A DNA stretch of 64,000 nt from Natranaerobius thermophilus JW/NM-WN-LF. Lineage in GTDB: Bacteria; Bacillota; Natranaerobiia; Natranaerobiales; Natranaerobiaceae. Location of the stretch: the NCBI RefSeq assembly GCF_000020005.1, contig NC_010718.1, positions 1,697,695 through 1,761,694 of the forward strand, written 5' to 3'. The notes under the pieces were generated by a model. It was not told where the DNA came from, searched no databases, and saw only the letters and a list, made by a program, of their open reading frames with translations. Positions 17,214-25,801 of this stretch are shown here, piece by piece. The translations under genes and the position numbers were made by a program. The first letter of the stretch is position 1, and every line of letters begins with the position of its first letter.

Positions 17214-18528
17214 CTAAATTTTGTGAGTTATGGTCCTTATCCTTGGCATCAGTTTTTTGATCGCTGTTGCTTTCATTCTTATTCTTGGTTTTAAATAATG
17301 GACCCAGATAGTTGGCAAATTCAGTGGATACAAATTGGCTTAGTTTGCGTTTAATATCGTCGAAACTGCCAGCATTGATAGCCACAAATATAATGCCTCC
17401 TAAAACAACGGCTCCAATTATCCATAAGATAGAACTACCGATACGGCCCATAATGCCACCACCATTACCGGCACCACCACCGTTAATCAGTCCTCCGGCA
17501 GCGCCATTAAGATCATCATCGCCGTTACCGCCGTTTAGTTCTTCCACAACTACACTACCGAAGAGTTCGGCAGATTCTTCAGCTCCTTCTCTGGTAGTTT
17601 CTTGACTACCAATTTCCGCCAGAATATTCCTTGGATGCATATCCTGATTGTAATTTCCTTCAGCGTATAAAATGCCTTTAACTAAATTCGGGTGCATTTC
17701 GTCGGCAGTAGCTTTTAACCTTTGTGCATATTCTTCTGTTTCTTGGATATTTTGTTGCTGTTGACCTATGACTAACAGCACTTGTACTCCTTCTTCGCCT
17801 TCAATTTCAGCTTTGTACTCCTCTCTCGGTGCAGCGTCTCTGTGAACATCAATCAATGCTGAAGGGTTTTCCTGCATAATTTCTTCAACTGTTCTTCTAG
17901 ATCTGTCATAGGCACCAGCGTCATGGGGGACATGGGTCTCTTGGGACCAAATTACCGGTACATTTTCTTCTTCTATTGAATTGGCCATGGATTCGCCTAC
18001 TTCTAGGATACCACCACCTTCTTCAATAGACTCTTCACCCTCACTGGGAACAAAACTCTCTGCTCCATGACTGTGATAAATACCCACTGGTCCTTCGTTA
18101 TCTTCATCCTGTACGGTAATTACCACATCACGCTTGACGAAATTATCTTCTAATGGGTCATGCTGATTTTCTTCCTCAATTTGTTGACCTGCCAGCTCTA
18201 TCTCTTCTACAAATTCTGCATGAGCTGTGTCCTCTGAGATTTCTGTGATTTCATATAATTCATTGTCCTGATTGAGGTATTTATTTCCTGGTGATAAAAG
18301 ACGACCTGTCTTTAATATTGTATTATCATCTTCATCTACAACCGTATAATACCCTTCTTCTCTCTCATAAAGTGGTTGTGCCTGTAAGGTTCCAGAAAAA
18401 CAAGAAGTAATCAGGAACAAGAAACAAAAAGCAATATATATCATTGTTTTAACTTTCGAATTGTGATCTAAATAATCATACGAGTTGGCTGTATGTATTT
18501 TAAGTATCGTCGGAGTTTTTATCCTCAT
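17185..18528 (-). CDS. spoIIP: Stage II sporulation protein P, peptidoglycan amidase/endopeptidase
   Basis: SpoIIP works with SpoIID and SpoIIM to degrade septal peptidoglycan and drive engulfment. A hydrophobic segment at about 28-47 is the signal anchor. The catalytic domain contains HSHGAESF (about 155), the place of the usual HTHT-E motif, and LIDVHRDA (about 220). A Gly/Asn-rich linker leads to a second membrane segment (about 368-390) and a charged cytoplasmic-type tail, which the B. subtilis protein lacks as far as I remember. The long acidic stretches fit the halophile-like style of exported proteins here. The ATG follows AGGTGAAAG. It overlaps DUF1614 and the YIEGIA gene by 29 bases each, an unusually tight sporulation operon. 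Confidence 0.9.
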   Translation of the reverse strand: MRIKTPTILKIHTANSYDYLDHNSKVKTMIYIAFCFLFLITSCFSGTLQAQPLYEREEGYYTVVDEDDNTILKTGRLLSPGNKYLNQDNELYEITEISEDTAHAEFVEEIELAGQQIEEENQHDPLEDNFVKRDVVITVQDEDNEGPVGIYHSHGAESFVPSEGEESIEEGGGILEVGESMANSIEEENVPVIWSQETHVPHDAGAYDRSRRTVEEIMQENPSALIDVHRDAAPREEYKAEIEGEEGVQVLLVIGQQQQNIQETEEYAQRLKATADEMHPNLVKGILYAEGNYNQDMHPRNILAEIGSQETTREGAEESAELFGSVVVEELNGGNGDDDLNGAAGGLINGGGAGNGGGIMGRIGSSILWIIGAVVLGGIIFVAINAGSFDDIKRKLSQFVSTEFANYLGPLFKTKNKNESNSDQKTDAKDKDHNSQNLDDRVEDDDS

Positions 18529-19249
18529 CTTCTTTCACCTCGCTTTGGGTCAGTTCTTCACTTGTCTCTTGTAGAGATAGGTCTGGTTTGAAATCTTGAG
18601 TTTGGGATCTATCTCTATCACCTAAGTTGTCATCATCTTTTTGGTCTGGCCCACCAGTTAAACGTTCATAACTTTCACCAACAATTTCAGCTAAACCAAC
18701 AGAGATTAAGCCAGCCAAAACTACTGCATCAAATATTCCAGCTCCACCTATGATAGTGGTGCCTTGAACCCCTCTTATAAAAACATCGGCCATGGCAAAA
18801 ATATCACTTAATACAATTCCCGTAATACCAGCAATAAAAGCTCCCCGGCGGGATCTACCTGCTATATAAGCAATGACACCGGCAATTATCCCAAACGTAA
18901 ATGTTGGATCAAGAATTCCAGCGTAAGTTGGCTCCAATGGTAAAATTCTCATTGCATAAAATATAGCTATTCCAGTTATTACAGCAGCTAATGCACTTCG
19001 CAAACGTTCTCTATTGTCCGCTTTATAAAATAAATATCCAACTAAAACCAGTGGAACAATACCACCACCTATGTTAATAGCAAAATTATCGGCCAGTGGT
19101 ATGTCTGGCAGAAAGCCACCAATAATCATAGCTGCGATAAACCATAAGGCAATTTTGTCCGTAAGTCCCATTCTATCCAAAACTCGCTGTAAAACACCAA
19201 AATAAACTAATGCGGCTACAGCGAGCAATAACACATAACCATAAAACAA
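18500..19249 (-). CDS. DUF1614 membrane protein
   Basis: An integral membrane protein with about seven hydrophobic segments within the first 195 residues, then a cytoplasmic polar tail rich in Asp, Glu and Gln. It fits DUF1614 of spore formers; function is not known. Glycine-rich GGGIVPLVLVGYLFYKA and IIGGAGIFDAVVLAGL segments are characteristic. The start is TTG, with GGGAGTGA upstream. It is the first gene of the DUF1614-spoIIP-YIEGIA set and overlaps spoIIP, which suggests that it is a membrane component used at engulfment or in the spore envelope. Confidence 0.8.
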   Translation of the reverse strand: MFYGYVLLLAVAALVYFGVLQRVLDRMGLTDKIALWFIAAMIIGGFLPDIPLADNFAINIGGGIVPLVLVGYLFYKADNRERLRSALAAVITGIAIFYAMRILPLEPTYAGILDPTFTFGIIAGVIAYIAGRSRRGAFIAGITGIVLSDIFAMADVFIRGVQGTTIIGGAGIFDAVVLAGLISVGLAEIVGESYERLTGGPDQKDDDNLGDRDRSQTQDFKPDLSLQETSEELTQSEVKEDEDKNSDDT

Positions 19250-19350
19250 CTATCTCACTCCCTTTACTTATCAATAATTGATTTGGCATCTTTTATAGTA
19301 ACCTAAATGTTTTGAAATTATTCTATTATTATTTAATAACTAGCAATAAA

Positions 19351-19376
19351 AAAAACGCGCTAGTTAGCGCGTTTTT
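19351..19376 (-). terminator. Terminator after fni
   Basis: AAAAACGCGCTA and TAGCGCGTTTTT are complementary, giving a strong GC stem followed on the minus strand by a T run. It ends the ispH-fni transcript. Confidence 0.92.
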
Positions 19377-19380
19377 CTAC

Positions 19381-20442
19381 CTATCTGCGTGCGTATTTTT
19401 TGACGTCTATACCTCTAAGATCAGCATGTTCCCTTAGTTTTCCAGTGATTAGTAAGGGAGTCTGGCATAATTGAGATATACTGGTGGCACCACACATTAA
19501 CATCATTGACCTCAACTCAGTTAGCAGTTGCTCTAGTTGAGAAATCAGTTCATCTTGGCCATAATGCCACAAAATGTGTAAGGGATAGCCAGCTAAAGCA
19601 ACACACCTGGCACCTAAGGCTAAAGCTTTAGTTATTTCTATTGACCTGGAGAAGCCTCCTGAAGCAATAATATCCAAATTATGATAACTACTTTCTACAG
19701 CTTCTAAAAGTGAACTTCCAGTGTCAATCCCCCAATCTTTAGCTGATGGCAGGTTAGGTTGTTCTAACCGACTATTTTCTAAATTTATGAAATTGGTACC
19801 ACCACAACCTGAAATATCTACAGCTTTTACGCCAATATCCATCAGTTTCGATATTTCTTCTTTTTTAACTCCAAAGCCCACTTCTTTTACAATAACTGGA
19901 ATATCTACATAGTCAATTATCTTAGCTATGTTATTTGCATAACCTTGAAATGATCGATCCCCTTCACCCATGGCCAACTCCTGTGGAATATTTAAATGTA
20001 TTTGCAAGCCATCAGCTTTTATCATTTCACATATCTGTTGAGCCATTTGGGGAGTAGCATAAGCCCCAATATTGGCAAATATGACTCCACGGGGATTTTC
20101 CCTTCGAACTACTTCAAATGTATCTTGATAATTTTGGTCTTCAAGGGCTATCTTCTGGCTACCAACAGCCATGGGTATATTAACTTCCCTTGCTACACTA
20201 GCAATTTTCTTATTTAATTGATAAGCTTCTTGGGTCCCTCCAGTAATGGCGTTAATCATAATTGGATTATTAAAATTGAGACCACAAAGAGATGTAGATA
20301 AATTAATTTCATCGTAATTACATTCAGGTAAACAATTATGAAGTAACTTTATGTCTTCTAGAATATTTTGAGTATCATATTGGTTAATTGCTAGATGTAA
20401 ATGATCTGATTTCCTATCACTTCGATTTATCATCCTTATCAT
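19381..20442 (-). CDS. fni: Type 2 isopentenyl-diphosphate delta-isomerase
   Basis: FMN- and NADPH-dependent enzyme that interconverts isopentenyl and dimethylallyl diphosphate. It shows the RSDRKSDHL start of the Idi-2 family, the NAITGG flavin-binding segment near residue 62, VKEVGFGV and SGCGGTNF in the middle and ASGGFSRS near residue 260. Length (353) is typical. The start region overlaps the ispH/S1 gene by 26 bases, so the two are probably coupled; ATGs at 20442 and 20433 are both possible. The upstream fused protein contains IspH, which yields both isomers, so this pair completes the methylerythritol phosphate pathway output. Confidence 0.95.
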   Translation of the reverse strand: MIRMINRSDRKSDHLHLAINQYDTQNILEDIKLLHNCLPECNYDEINLSTSLCGLNFNNPIMINAITGGTQEAYQLNKKIASVAREVNIPMAVGSQKIALEDQNYQDTFEVVRRENPRGVIFANIGAYATPQMAQQICEMIKADGLQIHLNIPQELAMGEGDRSFQGYANNIAKIIDYVDIPVIVKEVGFGVKKEEISKLMDIGVKAVDISGCGGTNFINLENSRLEQPNLPSAKDWGIDTGSSLLEAVESSYHNLDIIASGGFSRSIEITKALALGARCVALAGYPLHILWHYGQDELISQLEQLLTELRSMMLMCGATSISQLCQTPLLITGKLREHADLRGIDVKKYARR

Positions 20443-22534
20443 CTTCCTTTATTTCCTCTAGTACATCACCAAACATATCTCCTAATTTCACACCTTCTTC
20501 TTCCTCTTGACTATCCTGATATTTTGCAAACTCTTCTTGTTCTTGTTCTTTTTTGCTTTTTCCCTGAGCTTCTTTGATACTTAAACTAACCTTTTTCTGC
20601 TGATCATCTATACTTAATATTTTGACGGTAACTTGATCACCCTCATTAACTACATCTTGGGTTTTAGCAACATGATCATCGGATAATTGAGAAATATGAC
20701 AAAGTCCTTCAACACCTGGTGTGATTTCAATAAATGCACCAAAATTAACAGTTCTAACAACCTTGCCTTGAACGATATCTCCAGATTTATACTGTTTCAT
20801 AAAAGTTTCAAAGGGATCAGGCTGTGCTTCTTTAATACTTAATGATATACGTTCATTTTCAGGATCTAAGCTTAATACTTTTACCTTAACATTTTCCCCA
20901 GTTTCTAATTCACTTTCAGGATGGTCAATTCTACTATGTGAAATTTGAGAAATATGACATAAACCATCAATTCCACCGATATCGATGAAGGCTCCAAAAT
21001 CGGTTAACCTTTTAACGGTTCCGTCGACGATATCACCTTCTGTAATAGTTTCCATGGTTTTATTTTTCTTTTCTTCCTGTTCCTGTTCTAAAATATTTTT
21101 CTGGCTTAGTACTATCTTATTTCTAGAACGATCCAATTCTATGGGTTTCAGTCTCAATTCTTCTCCCACATACTTGCTTAAATCGGGTACATAATGTATG
21201 TCTACGTGGGAGGCTGGTATAAACCCTTGTAATTGACCTAAATCAACGACCAAACCACCTTTGACTTCCTCTGTCACTTGTGCTTTGATTTCTTCATCAT
21301 TTTCCATAAGCTGTTCCAATTGCTCCCATTGTTTATCTTTGTCAGCCCATTTTTTAGAAAGTATTAATTGTCCTTCTTCGTCATCAACTTTCACCACTTT
21401 AACATCAATTTCGTCTCCCTCAGAAAGTAAATCCTCTAGAGATTCTCCTTCCTTTATTGGCATTTCGTTAACTGGTACTGAGCCTTCAAATTTATAACCT
21501 ACATCAATCATTGCTTCATCTTCTGTTACTTTAACTACCTTTCCTTTAACGACTTGTCCCCTGTCAAGTTTGTCAGCCGAATCTTCTGTTGCTTTCATTA
21601 ATTCATCTTGGCTTTCTTGAGTTGACTCATCTGAATTAGTATTAAGGTTTTCATTTTGCTCTTCAAATTCTCTCATTTTACCAACTACCTCCTTTATAGT
21701 CCAATCAGGTGTCGAGGCCCCTGCCGTCACACCTATCTTTTTACAGCCCAAAAACCAATCTGTTTTTAGTTCCTTAGCTGTCTCAATATGATAAGTAGGT
21801 ACACCTTCCTTGACAGCTAACTCTTTTAGTTTTTTGGTATTTGAGCTGTTATATCCTCCAACGACAATCATGACATCCACTTGCCCTGCTAACTCTTTAG
21901 TGGCAGTTTGTCGTTTTTGAGTGGCATCACATATAGTGTTATGAACTATTGTATTTGGGTTTCTATCAAGTATTTTTTCCACAATTTCATTAAATTTTTC
22001 TTCTCTTAATGTAGTTTGAGCAACTACAGCAGTTTTATTAGATATTTCTATATCATTAACTTGTTCAGGTTTTTCAATCACAATGGCATTATTATCAGTC
22101 CATTCTTTAATTCCTTTCACTTCCGGATGATTAGGATCACCTACTATGAAAATTTGATACCCATCTTGATATAATTTACTTGCTTTCTGTTGTACCTTCC
22201 TAACAAAAGGACAAGTAGCGTCAATCACATCCGTATTACTTAAATTATTCAGCATCTTAAAAGTTTCCGGTCCAACTCCATGACTTCTAATAACGACATA
22301 ATTATTAGTTTCTTCACTTAAACATTTCTTCGATTGGAGCTGGGTTAAATTTTCGATAATACCTATTCCTTTTTCTGTTAAGTTTTGTATAACCTCTTTA
22401 TTATGTACAATGGGGCCAAGGGTAAAAACTTGAATGTCCCGTGATGTATCAGTTTGTACAGCTTGGATTGTCTTATCTAAGGCTCTATTAACACCGCTAC
22501 AGAAACCAGCACCTTTTGCAACCAATATTTCCAA
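20417..22534 (-). CDS. ispH: Fusion of HMBPP reductase (IspH) with ribosomal-S1-like domains
   Basis: The N-terminal 280 residues are IspH, the 4Fe-4S enzyme forming isopentenyl and dimethylallyl diphosphate; its three cluster cysteines are in GAGFCSGV (about 12), DATCPFV (about 90) and NTICDAT (about 190), and the catalytic TxHxE region fits. After an acidic linker come four S1 RNA-binding repeats, including two in tandem ending LSLSIKEAQ. This fusion is known in Clostridia and may supply the S1-like function. A TTG at 22534 is chosen: GAGGTGG lies six bases upstream and the IspH homology begins there. Length is 705. It overlaps fni downstream. Why isoprenoid synthesis is tied to an RNA-binding protein is unknown. 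Confidence 0.93.
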   Translation of the reverse strand: MEILVAKGAGFCSGVNRALDKTIQAVQTDTSRDIQVFTLGPIVHNKEVIQNLTEKGIGIIENLTQLQSKKCLSEETNNYVVIRSHGVGPETFKMLNNLSNTDVIDATCPFVRKVQQKASKLYQDGYQIFIVGDPNHPEVKGIKEWTDNNAIVIEKPEQVNDIEISNKTAVVAQTTLREEKFNEIVEKILDRNPNTIVHNTICDATQKRQTATKELAGQVDVMIVVGGYNSSNTKKLKELAVKEGVPTYHIETAKELKTDWFLGCKKIGVTAGASTPDWTIKEVVGKMREFEEQNENLNTNSDESTQESQDELMKATEDSADKLDRGQVVKGKVVKVTEDEAMIDVGYKFEGSVPVNEMPIKEGESLEDLLSEGDEIDVKVVKVDDEEGQLILSKKWADKDKQWEQLEQLMENDEEIKAQVTEEVKGGLVVDLGQLQGFIPASHVDIHYVPDLSKYVGEELRLKPIELDRSRNKIVLSQKNILEQEQEEKKNKTMETITEGDIVDGTVKRLTDFGAFIDIGGIDGLCHISQISHSRIDHPESELETGENVKVKVLSLDPENERISLSIKEAQPDPFETFMKQYKSGDIVQGKVVRTVNFGAFIEITPGVEGLCHISQLSDDHVAKTQDVVNEGDQVTVKILSIDDQQKKVSLSIKEAQGKSKKEQEQEEFAKYQDSQEEEEGVKLGDMFGDVLEEIKEDDKDDKSK

Positions 22535-22592
22535 TAATCCCCACCTCAACTTCTAGATAATTGTCTTAATCTAAATTATTTTTGTCAATTAT

Positions 22593-23180
22593 CTAATTTA
22601 ATTCACTGTTAATTGTGTCCATTATATACTGACTAAAACCTAGCAGTGGATCCTCCGATTTTGCAAAATCTAGTTCATCATAATTGACAGGTTGATGAAC
22701 AACTACACGAGTTTTTCGAAACAATCTATAAGGACCTATTATAGTAACTGGTACTACGTGAGCTTTACTTCTAGCCGCTAGAAATCCTACACCTTTTAAA
22801 GGTTTTTTGTCTTCACTATGTCTTGTTCCCTCGGGGAAAATACCAAAAACACAATTTTTTGATAACTGTTTCAAAGATAATTTTATAGCATTCCTATCAA
22901 CTTGTCCTCTTTTTACAGGTAAAGCGCCTAATAAGTAAATTATCCTTCCAATCACAGGGATGTTAAATAATTCTTCTTTAGCCATAAAAGTTACATGAGG
23001 TTCAGATATACATCCTAGTAAAATCGGATCGAGAAGTGATATATGATTAGAGCAAATAATAGCCGGACCATTGTGAGGTAGATTTTGTTTACCTTCAAGT
23101 TTAATTGGATAAACAACTTTAAATAATAGTCTAAATAAAAAGCGAAGTACTATATACAATGAAGTTCTTTTATTTTCCAT
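22593..23180 (-). CDS. plsC: 1-acyl-sn-glycerol-3-phosphate acyltransferase
   Basis: Second acylation of phosphatidic acid synthesis at the membrane. It has the NHISLLDP motif (H-x4-D, about residues 41-48) and the FPEGTRH motif (about 112) of the PlsC/LPLAT family, plus a hydrophobic N-terminal segment. Length of about 195 is at the short end but normal for Firmicutes. The ATG at 23180 has GGTG seven bases upstream; another ATG two codons earlier is too close to it. It overlaps cmk by 11 bases, as in the cmk-plsC-rpsA order found in many Clostridia. Confidence 0.93.
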   Translation of the reverse strand: MENKRTSLYIVLRFLFRLLFKVVYPIKLEGKQNLPHNGPAIICSNHISLLDPILLGCISEPHVTFMAKEELFNIPVIGRIIYLLGALPVKRGQVDRNAIKLSLKQLSKNCVFGIFPEGTRHSEDKKPLKGVGFLAARSKAHVVPVTIIGPYRLFRKTRVVVHQPVNYDELDFAKSEDPLLGFSQYIMDTINSELN

Positions 23181-23865
23181 AGTCATTCACCCTGTTTTCA
23201 ATGTGACTAATCATTTGCTGTAAAACTTTTTCAGTTGACATATTAGTAGTATCAATTAAAATTGCATCTTCCGCCTTTTTAAGAGGGCTTAATTCTCTAT
23301 TTTCATCAATATTATCCCTTTTTTCTAGATCGGCCTGCACACTGTGCCAATTTTGATAGTGACCTTGGTCTTTTAACTCTATCCAGCGCCTATTAGCTCG
23401 TTCGTGTAAACTTGCAGTTAAGTAAAATTTGAAATCTGCATCTGGTAAAACATAAGTCCCAATATCTCGTCCGTCTACTACAGAACCTTTTTTACCAATT
23501 TCTCGTTGTTTTTCGATTAAAAACTCTCTAACTTCGTAATTACTAGCAACATAAGAAACGGCCTCAGAAACTTCAGGCCGGCGCAATTCCTTAGTAATAT
23601 CCTTACCATTAATATAAATTAGATTTTGACCATTTTGTGTAGTTTTAATATCCATTTGGATAGGTGAAAGAACATTTTTAACTGCTTCCTGTTCTTTTGG
23701 GTCAATACCACTGCTTAGAACAATCCAAGCAATGGCCCTGTACATAGCTCCCGTATCCAAGTATTTAAGTCCCAGTCGACTTGCTAACATCTTTGCTATA
23801 GTACTTTTACCCGCTCCTGCAGGACCATCTATTGCAATTACTAGATCTCCTTTATTAACTCTCAT
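23170..23865 (-). CDS. cmk: Cytidylate kinase
   Basis: Phosphorylates CMP and dCMP with ATP. The P-loop DGPAGAGKST is at about 13-22, followed by LDTGAMYRA, which binds the nucleotide, and DGRDIGTYV plus RRWIEL in the lid. Length (231) is standard. GAGAGG precedes the ATG. It is the first gene of the cmk-plsC-ispH/S1-fni set. The 204-base gap upstream (23866-24069) is AT-rich; I see no clear promoter or structure in it. Confidence 0.96.
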   Translation of the reverse strand: MRVNKGDLVIAIDGPAGAGKSTIAKMLASRLGLKYLDTGAMYRAIAWIVLSSGIDPKEQEAVKNVLSPIQMDIKTTQNGQNLIYINGKDITKELRRPEVSEAVSYVASNYEVREFLIEKQREIGKKGSVVDGRDIGTYVLPDADFKFYLTASLHERANRRWIELKDQGHYQNWHSVQADLEKRDNIDENRELSPLKKAEDAILIDTTNMSTEKVLQQMISHIENRVNDYGK

Positions 23866-24069
23866 TATATCAGACCTCTCACTTTCTCTATAATTGCTTA
23901 ATTGATTTTAATAATTAGATAAAAATATATCTTTGAATTTATATGTAGATAGACACTATCTATCAGTTTATTCGACAAAAATTTTCTTTATCCTCCTAGC
24001 AAAATTAAAAATCAAATAACTGACACGTCCTTAATTATAATAAGATAAAAAAATAAATTAAATTTTGAT

Positions 24070-24444
24070 TTATTCGTTGATTAAATCGGGTCTTAATTTA
24101 CGAGCATCTTTTAAGTATACTGCTTGGGGAGAGTGGTCTTCCGGTGCATAATATTGAATTAATACCCTAATACACTTGGGAAGACTATCGTCAACATCTA
24201 TTTCCTGTGCACACATCAAAGGTGTGTTTGTCCAACCTAATTTTCTTGCAGCTTTTGCAGGAAAACAAGCCGTTAAGTCTTTAGTGGCTGTAAACATAAC
24301 ACTTACAATGTCTTGTTCTCGTGACAAATCATTTTTATCTATTAATTCTTGTAATAAAGTTTTGGTTTGGGAAAGAATCTCTTGTTCTGTGTTTCTTTCA
24401 GTAGTTGTAGCACCTCGTACAGCAAATAATCTTTTTCCACTCAA
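24070..24444 (-). CDS. aroH: Chorismate mutase, AroH class
   Basis: Converts chorismate to prephenate for Phe and Tyr synthesis. It has the AroH fold signatures: RGATTTERNTEQEI near the N-terminus (Arg7-type active-site residue), DIVSVMFTATKDL in the middle and the RVLIQYY segment with its active-site Arg. Length (124) is typical of the trimeric monofunctional enzyme. The start is TTG, with GGAGGGG seven bases upstream. The gene lies 34 bases after an unknown protein gene. There are no other aromatic pathway genes here. Confidence 0.93.
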   Translation of the reverse strand: MSGKRLFAVRGATTTERNTEQEILSQTKTLLQELIDKNDLSREQDIVSVMFTATKDLTACFPAKAARKLGWTNTPLMCAQEIDVDDSLPKCIRVLIQYYAPEDHSPQAVYLKDARKLRPDLINE

Positions 24445-24478
24445 AAAGCATCCCCTCCTATATTTTCTATATTATCAT

Positions 24479-24931
24479 TCAAGAATCAGTATTTTTTTTA
24501 ACAAAAGAAAGTCTGTAATTTAATTCTTCATTAATTCTGCTAAAAAAACGTTCAATTCCTGGCTTATTAAAATCAATGGACTCAGGGTGATACAATTCAA
24601 TCTTTCTATACTCTTCTCTCATGATAAATGGTACGATTTCTTCTGGTGAATCGGCATTAACAATCAATTCAACAGGTGCGTAGGCAACTTCCTCCCCTAG
24701 TTCTTCATCAAATACTGAATAAGTTTCTTTTTGTTCAATATGTTCTATTTCAACCCCTTGCAATGGTACATTTTGCCAGTTTTCTACTTGGTTTTGTCTC
24801 TTTTCTTCAGCTACTTCAAAAGTGTCTCGACCTCCAAATATAAATCGACCAGGTTTTCTGAATCCAGGGAAATCAAATCTTACCCGACAGCGAATCCTTT
24901 CCATAGTATCATTACCTATTTTTAATTTCAA
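24479..24931 (-). CDS. Conserved-looking protein of unknown function
   Basis: A soluble protein of about 150 residues with no recognised family. It begins with a strand-rich part (RIRCRVRFDFPGFRKPGRF), has an acidic and Gln-rich middle, and ends with FFSRINEELNYRLSF. No signal peptide, membrane segment or cysteine pattern is visible. I choose a TTG start at 24931 because AAAGGGGG lies six bases upstream; an in-frame ATG within that site and another before it are less likely. It is followed by aroH and is probably cotranscribed with it. No function is proposed. Confidence 0.55.
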   Translation of the reverse strand: MKLKIGNDTMERIRCRVRFDFPGFRKPGRFIFGGRDTFEVAEEKRQNQVENWQNVPLQGVEIEHIEQKETYSVFDEELGEEVAYAPVELIVNADSPEEIVPFIMREEYRKIELYHPESIDFNKPGIERFFSRINEELNYRLSFVKKNTDS

Positions 24932-25033
24932 TGACATCCCCCTTTCCATACTAGTATAATTATTTTCATTATTACCAATAGAAAGACCATTAATACTAGC
25001 AGCTTGAGCGTATAGGATAGTTATATCTTTATA

Positions 25034-25750
25034 TTAATTATCAGTCAAACCAGCTAATTTTTTTATGTTATCTATTTCATCTTTTGTTAATTTTCTATAA
25101 TTACCCTCAGATAAGTCTTTTAAAGTTAAAGTTCCTAAGCTGTCCCTTTTTAAATCCTTAACTTCTATTCCTAAACTAGCTAACATGCGTCTAATCTGTC
25201 TCTTTCTTCCTTCTGATAATATAATTTTTAATATATTATTTTTAGTATCTAGTATTTCCACATGATCTGCTTTACATAGTCCTTCTTCTAAATAAATCCC
25301 ATTAACTAGATTATCAAGTTTATCCTGTAAAGGAAGTTTGTCTACTTTAACCATATAAGTTTTGGGGATATTGTATTTAGGATGCATTAATCTATTTGCT
25401 AATTCTCCATCATTGGTAAGTAAAACTAATCCTCTTGAATCGTAATCTAACCTACCTACTGGGTAAACTCTTTCTTTCACCTGAATTAAATCCATGACAG
25501 TTTTTCTCCCTTGAGGGTCATCTTTACTGGTTATATAATCTTTGGGCTTGTTCAACATGATATAAACATTAGATTCCTCTTGAGTTATTGGTTCGCCATC
25601 AACTTTAACCGTATCCGTATCAGGGTTTATTTTAGTTCCTAAACGTGTAATAACTTGTCCATTAACTGTAACTCTTCCCTGCTGGATGAGTTCTTCTGAC
25701 TTGCGTCTAGATGCTATTCCAGCCCTTGACATGAATTTTTGTAAGCGCAT
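25034..25750 (-). CDS. rluB: Pseudouridine synthase, RsuA/RluB family
   Basis: Modifies a uridine in rRNA, for RluB in 23S rRNA. An S4 RNA-binding domain (about 1-60, MRLQKFMSRAGIASRRK) precedes the catalytic domain with GRLDYDSRGL, where the Asp is the nucleophile, and the IPKTYMVKV segment. The C-terminal EGRKRQIRRML motif is typical. The ATG at 25750 is chosen, with GGGAGG eight bases upstream, giving 238 residues. RluB is the usual B. subtilis counterpart in this neighbourhood, although RsuA/RluB/RluE cannot be separated with certainty by eye. Confidence 0.88.
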   Translation of the reverse strand: MRLQKFMSRAGIASRRKSEELIQQGRVTVNGQVITRLGTKINPDTDTVKVDGEPITQEESNVYIMLNKPKDYITSKDDPQGRKTVMDLIQVKERVYPVGRLDYDSRGLVLLTNDGELANRLMHPKYNIPKTYMVKVDKLPLQDKLDNLVNGIYLEEGLCKADHVEILDTKNNILKIILSEGRKRQIRRMLASLGIEVKDLKRDSLGTLTLKDLSEGNYRKLTKDEIDNIKKLAGLTDN

Positions 25751-25801
25751 TAGTTTACCTCCCTTTTTAGTTGCTCTATTTCTATTATTAGCCAATATAA
25801 T

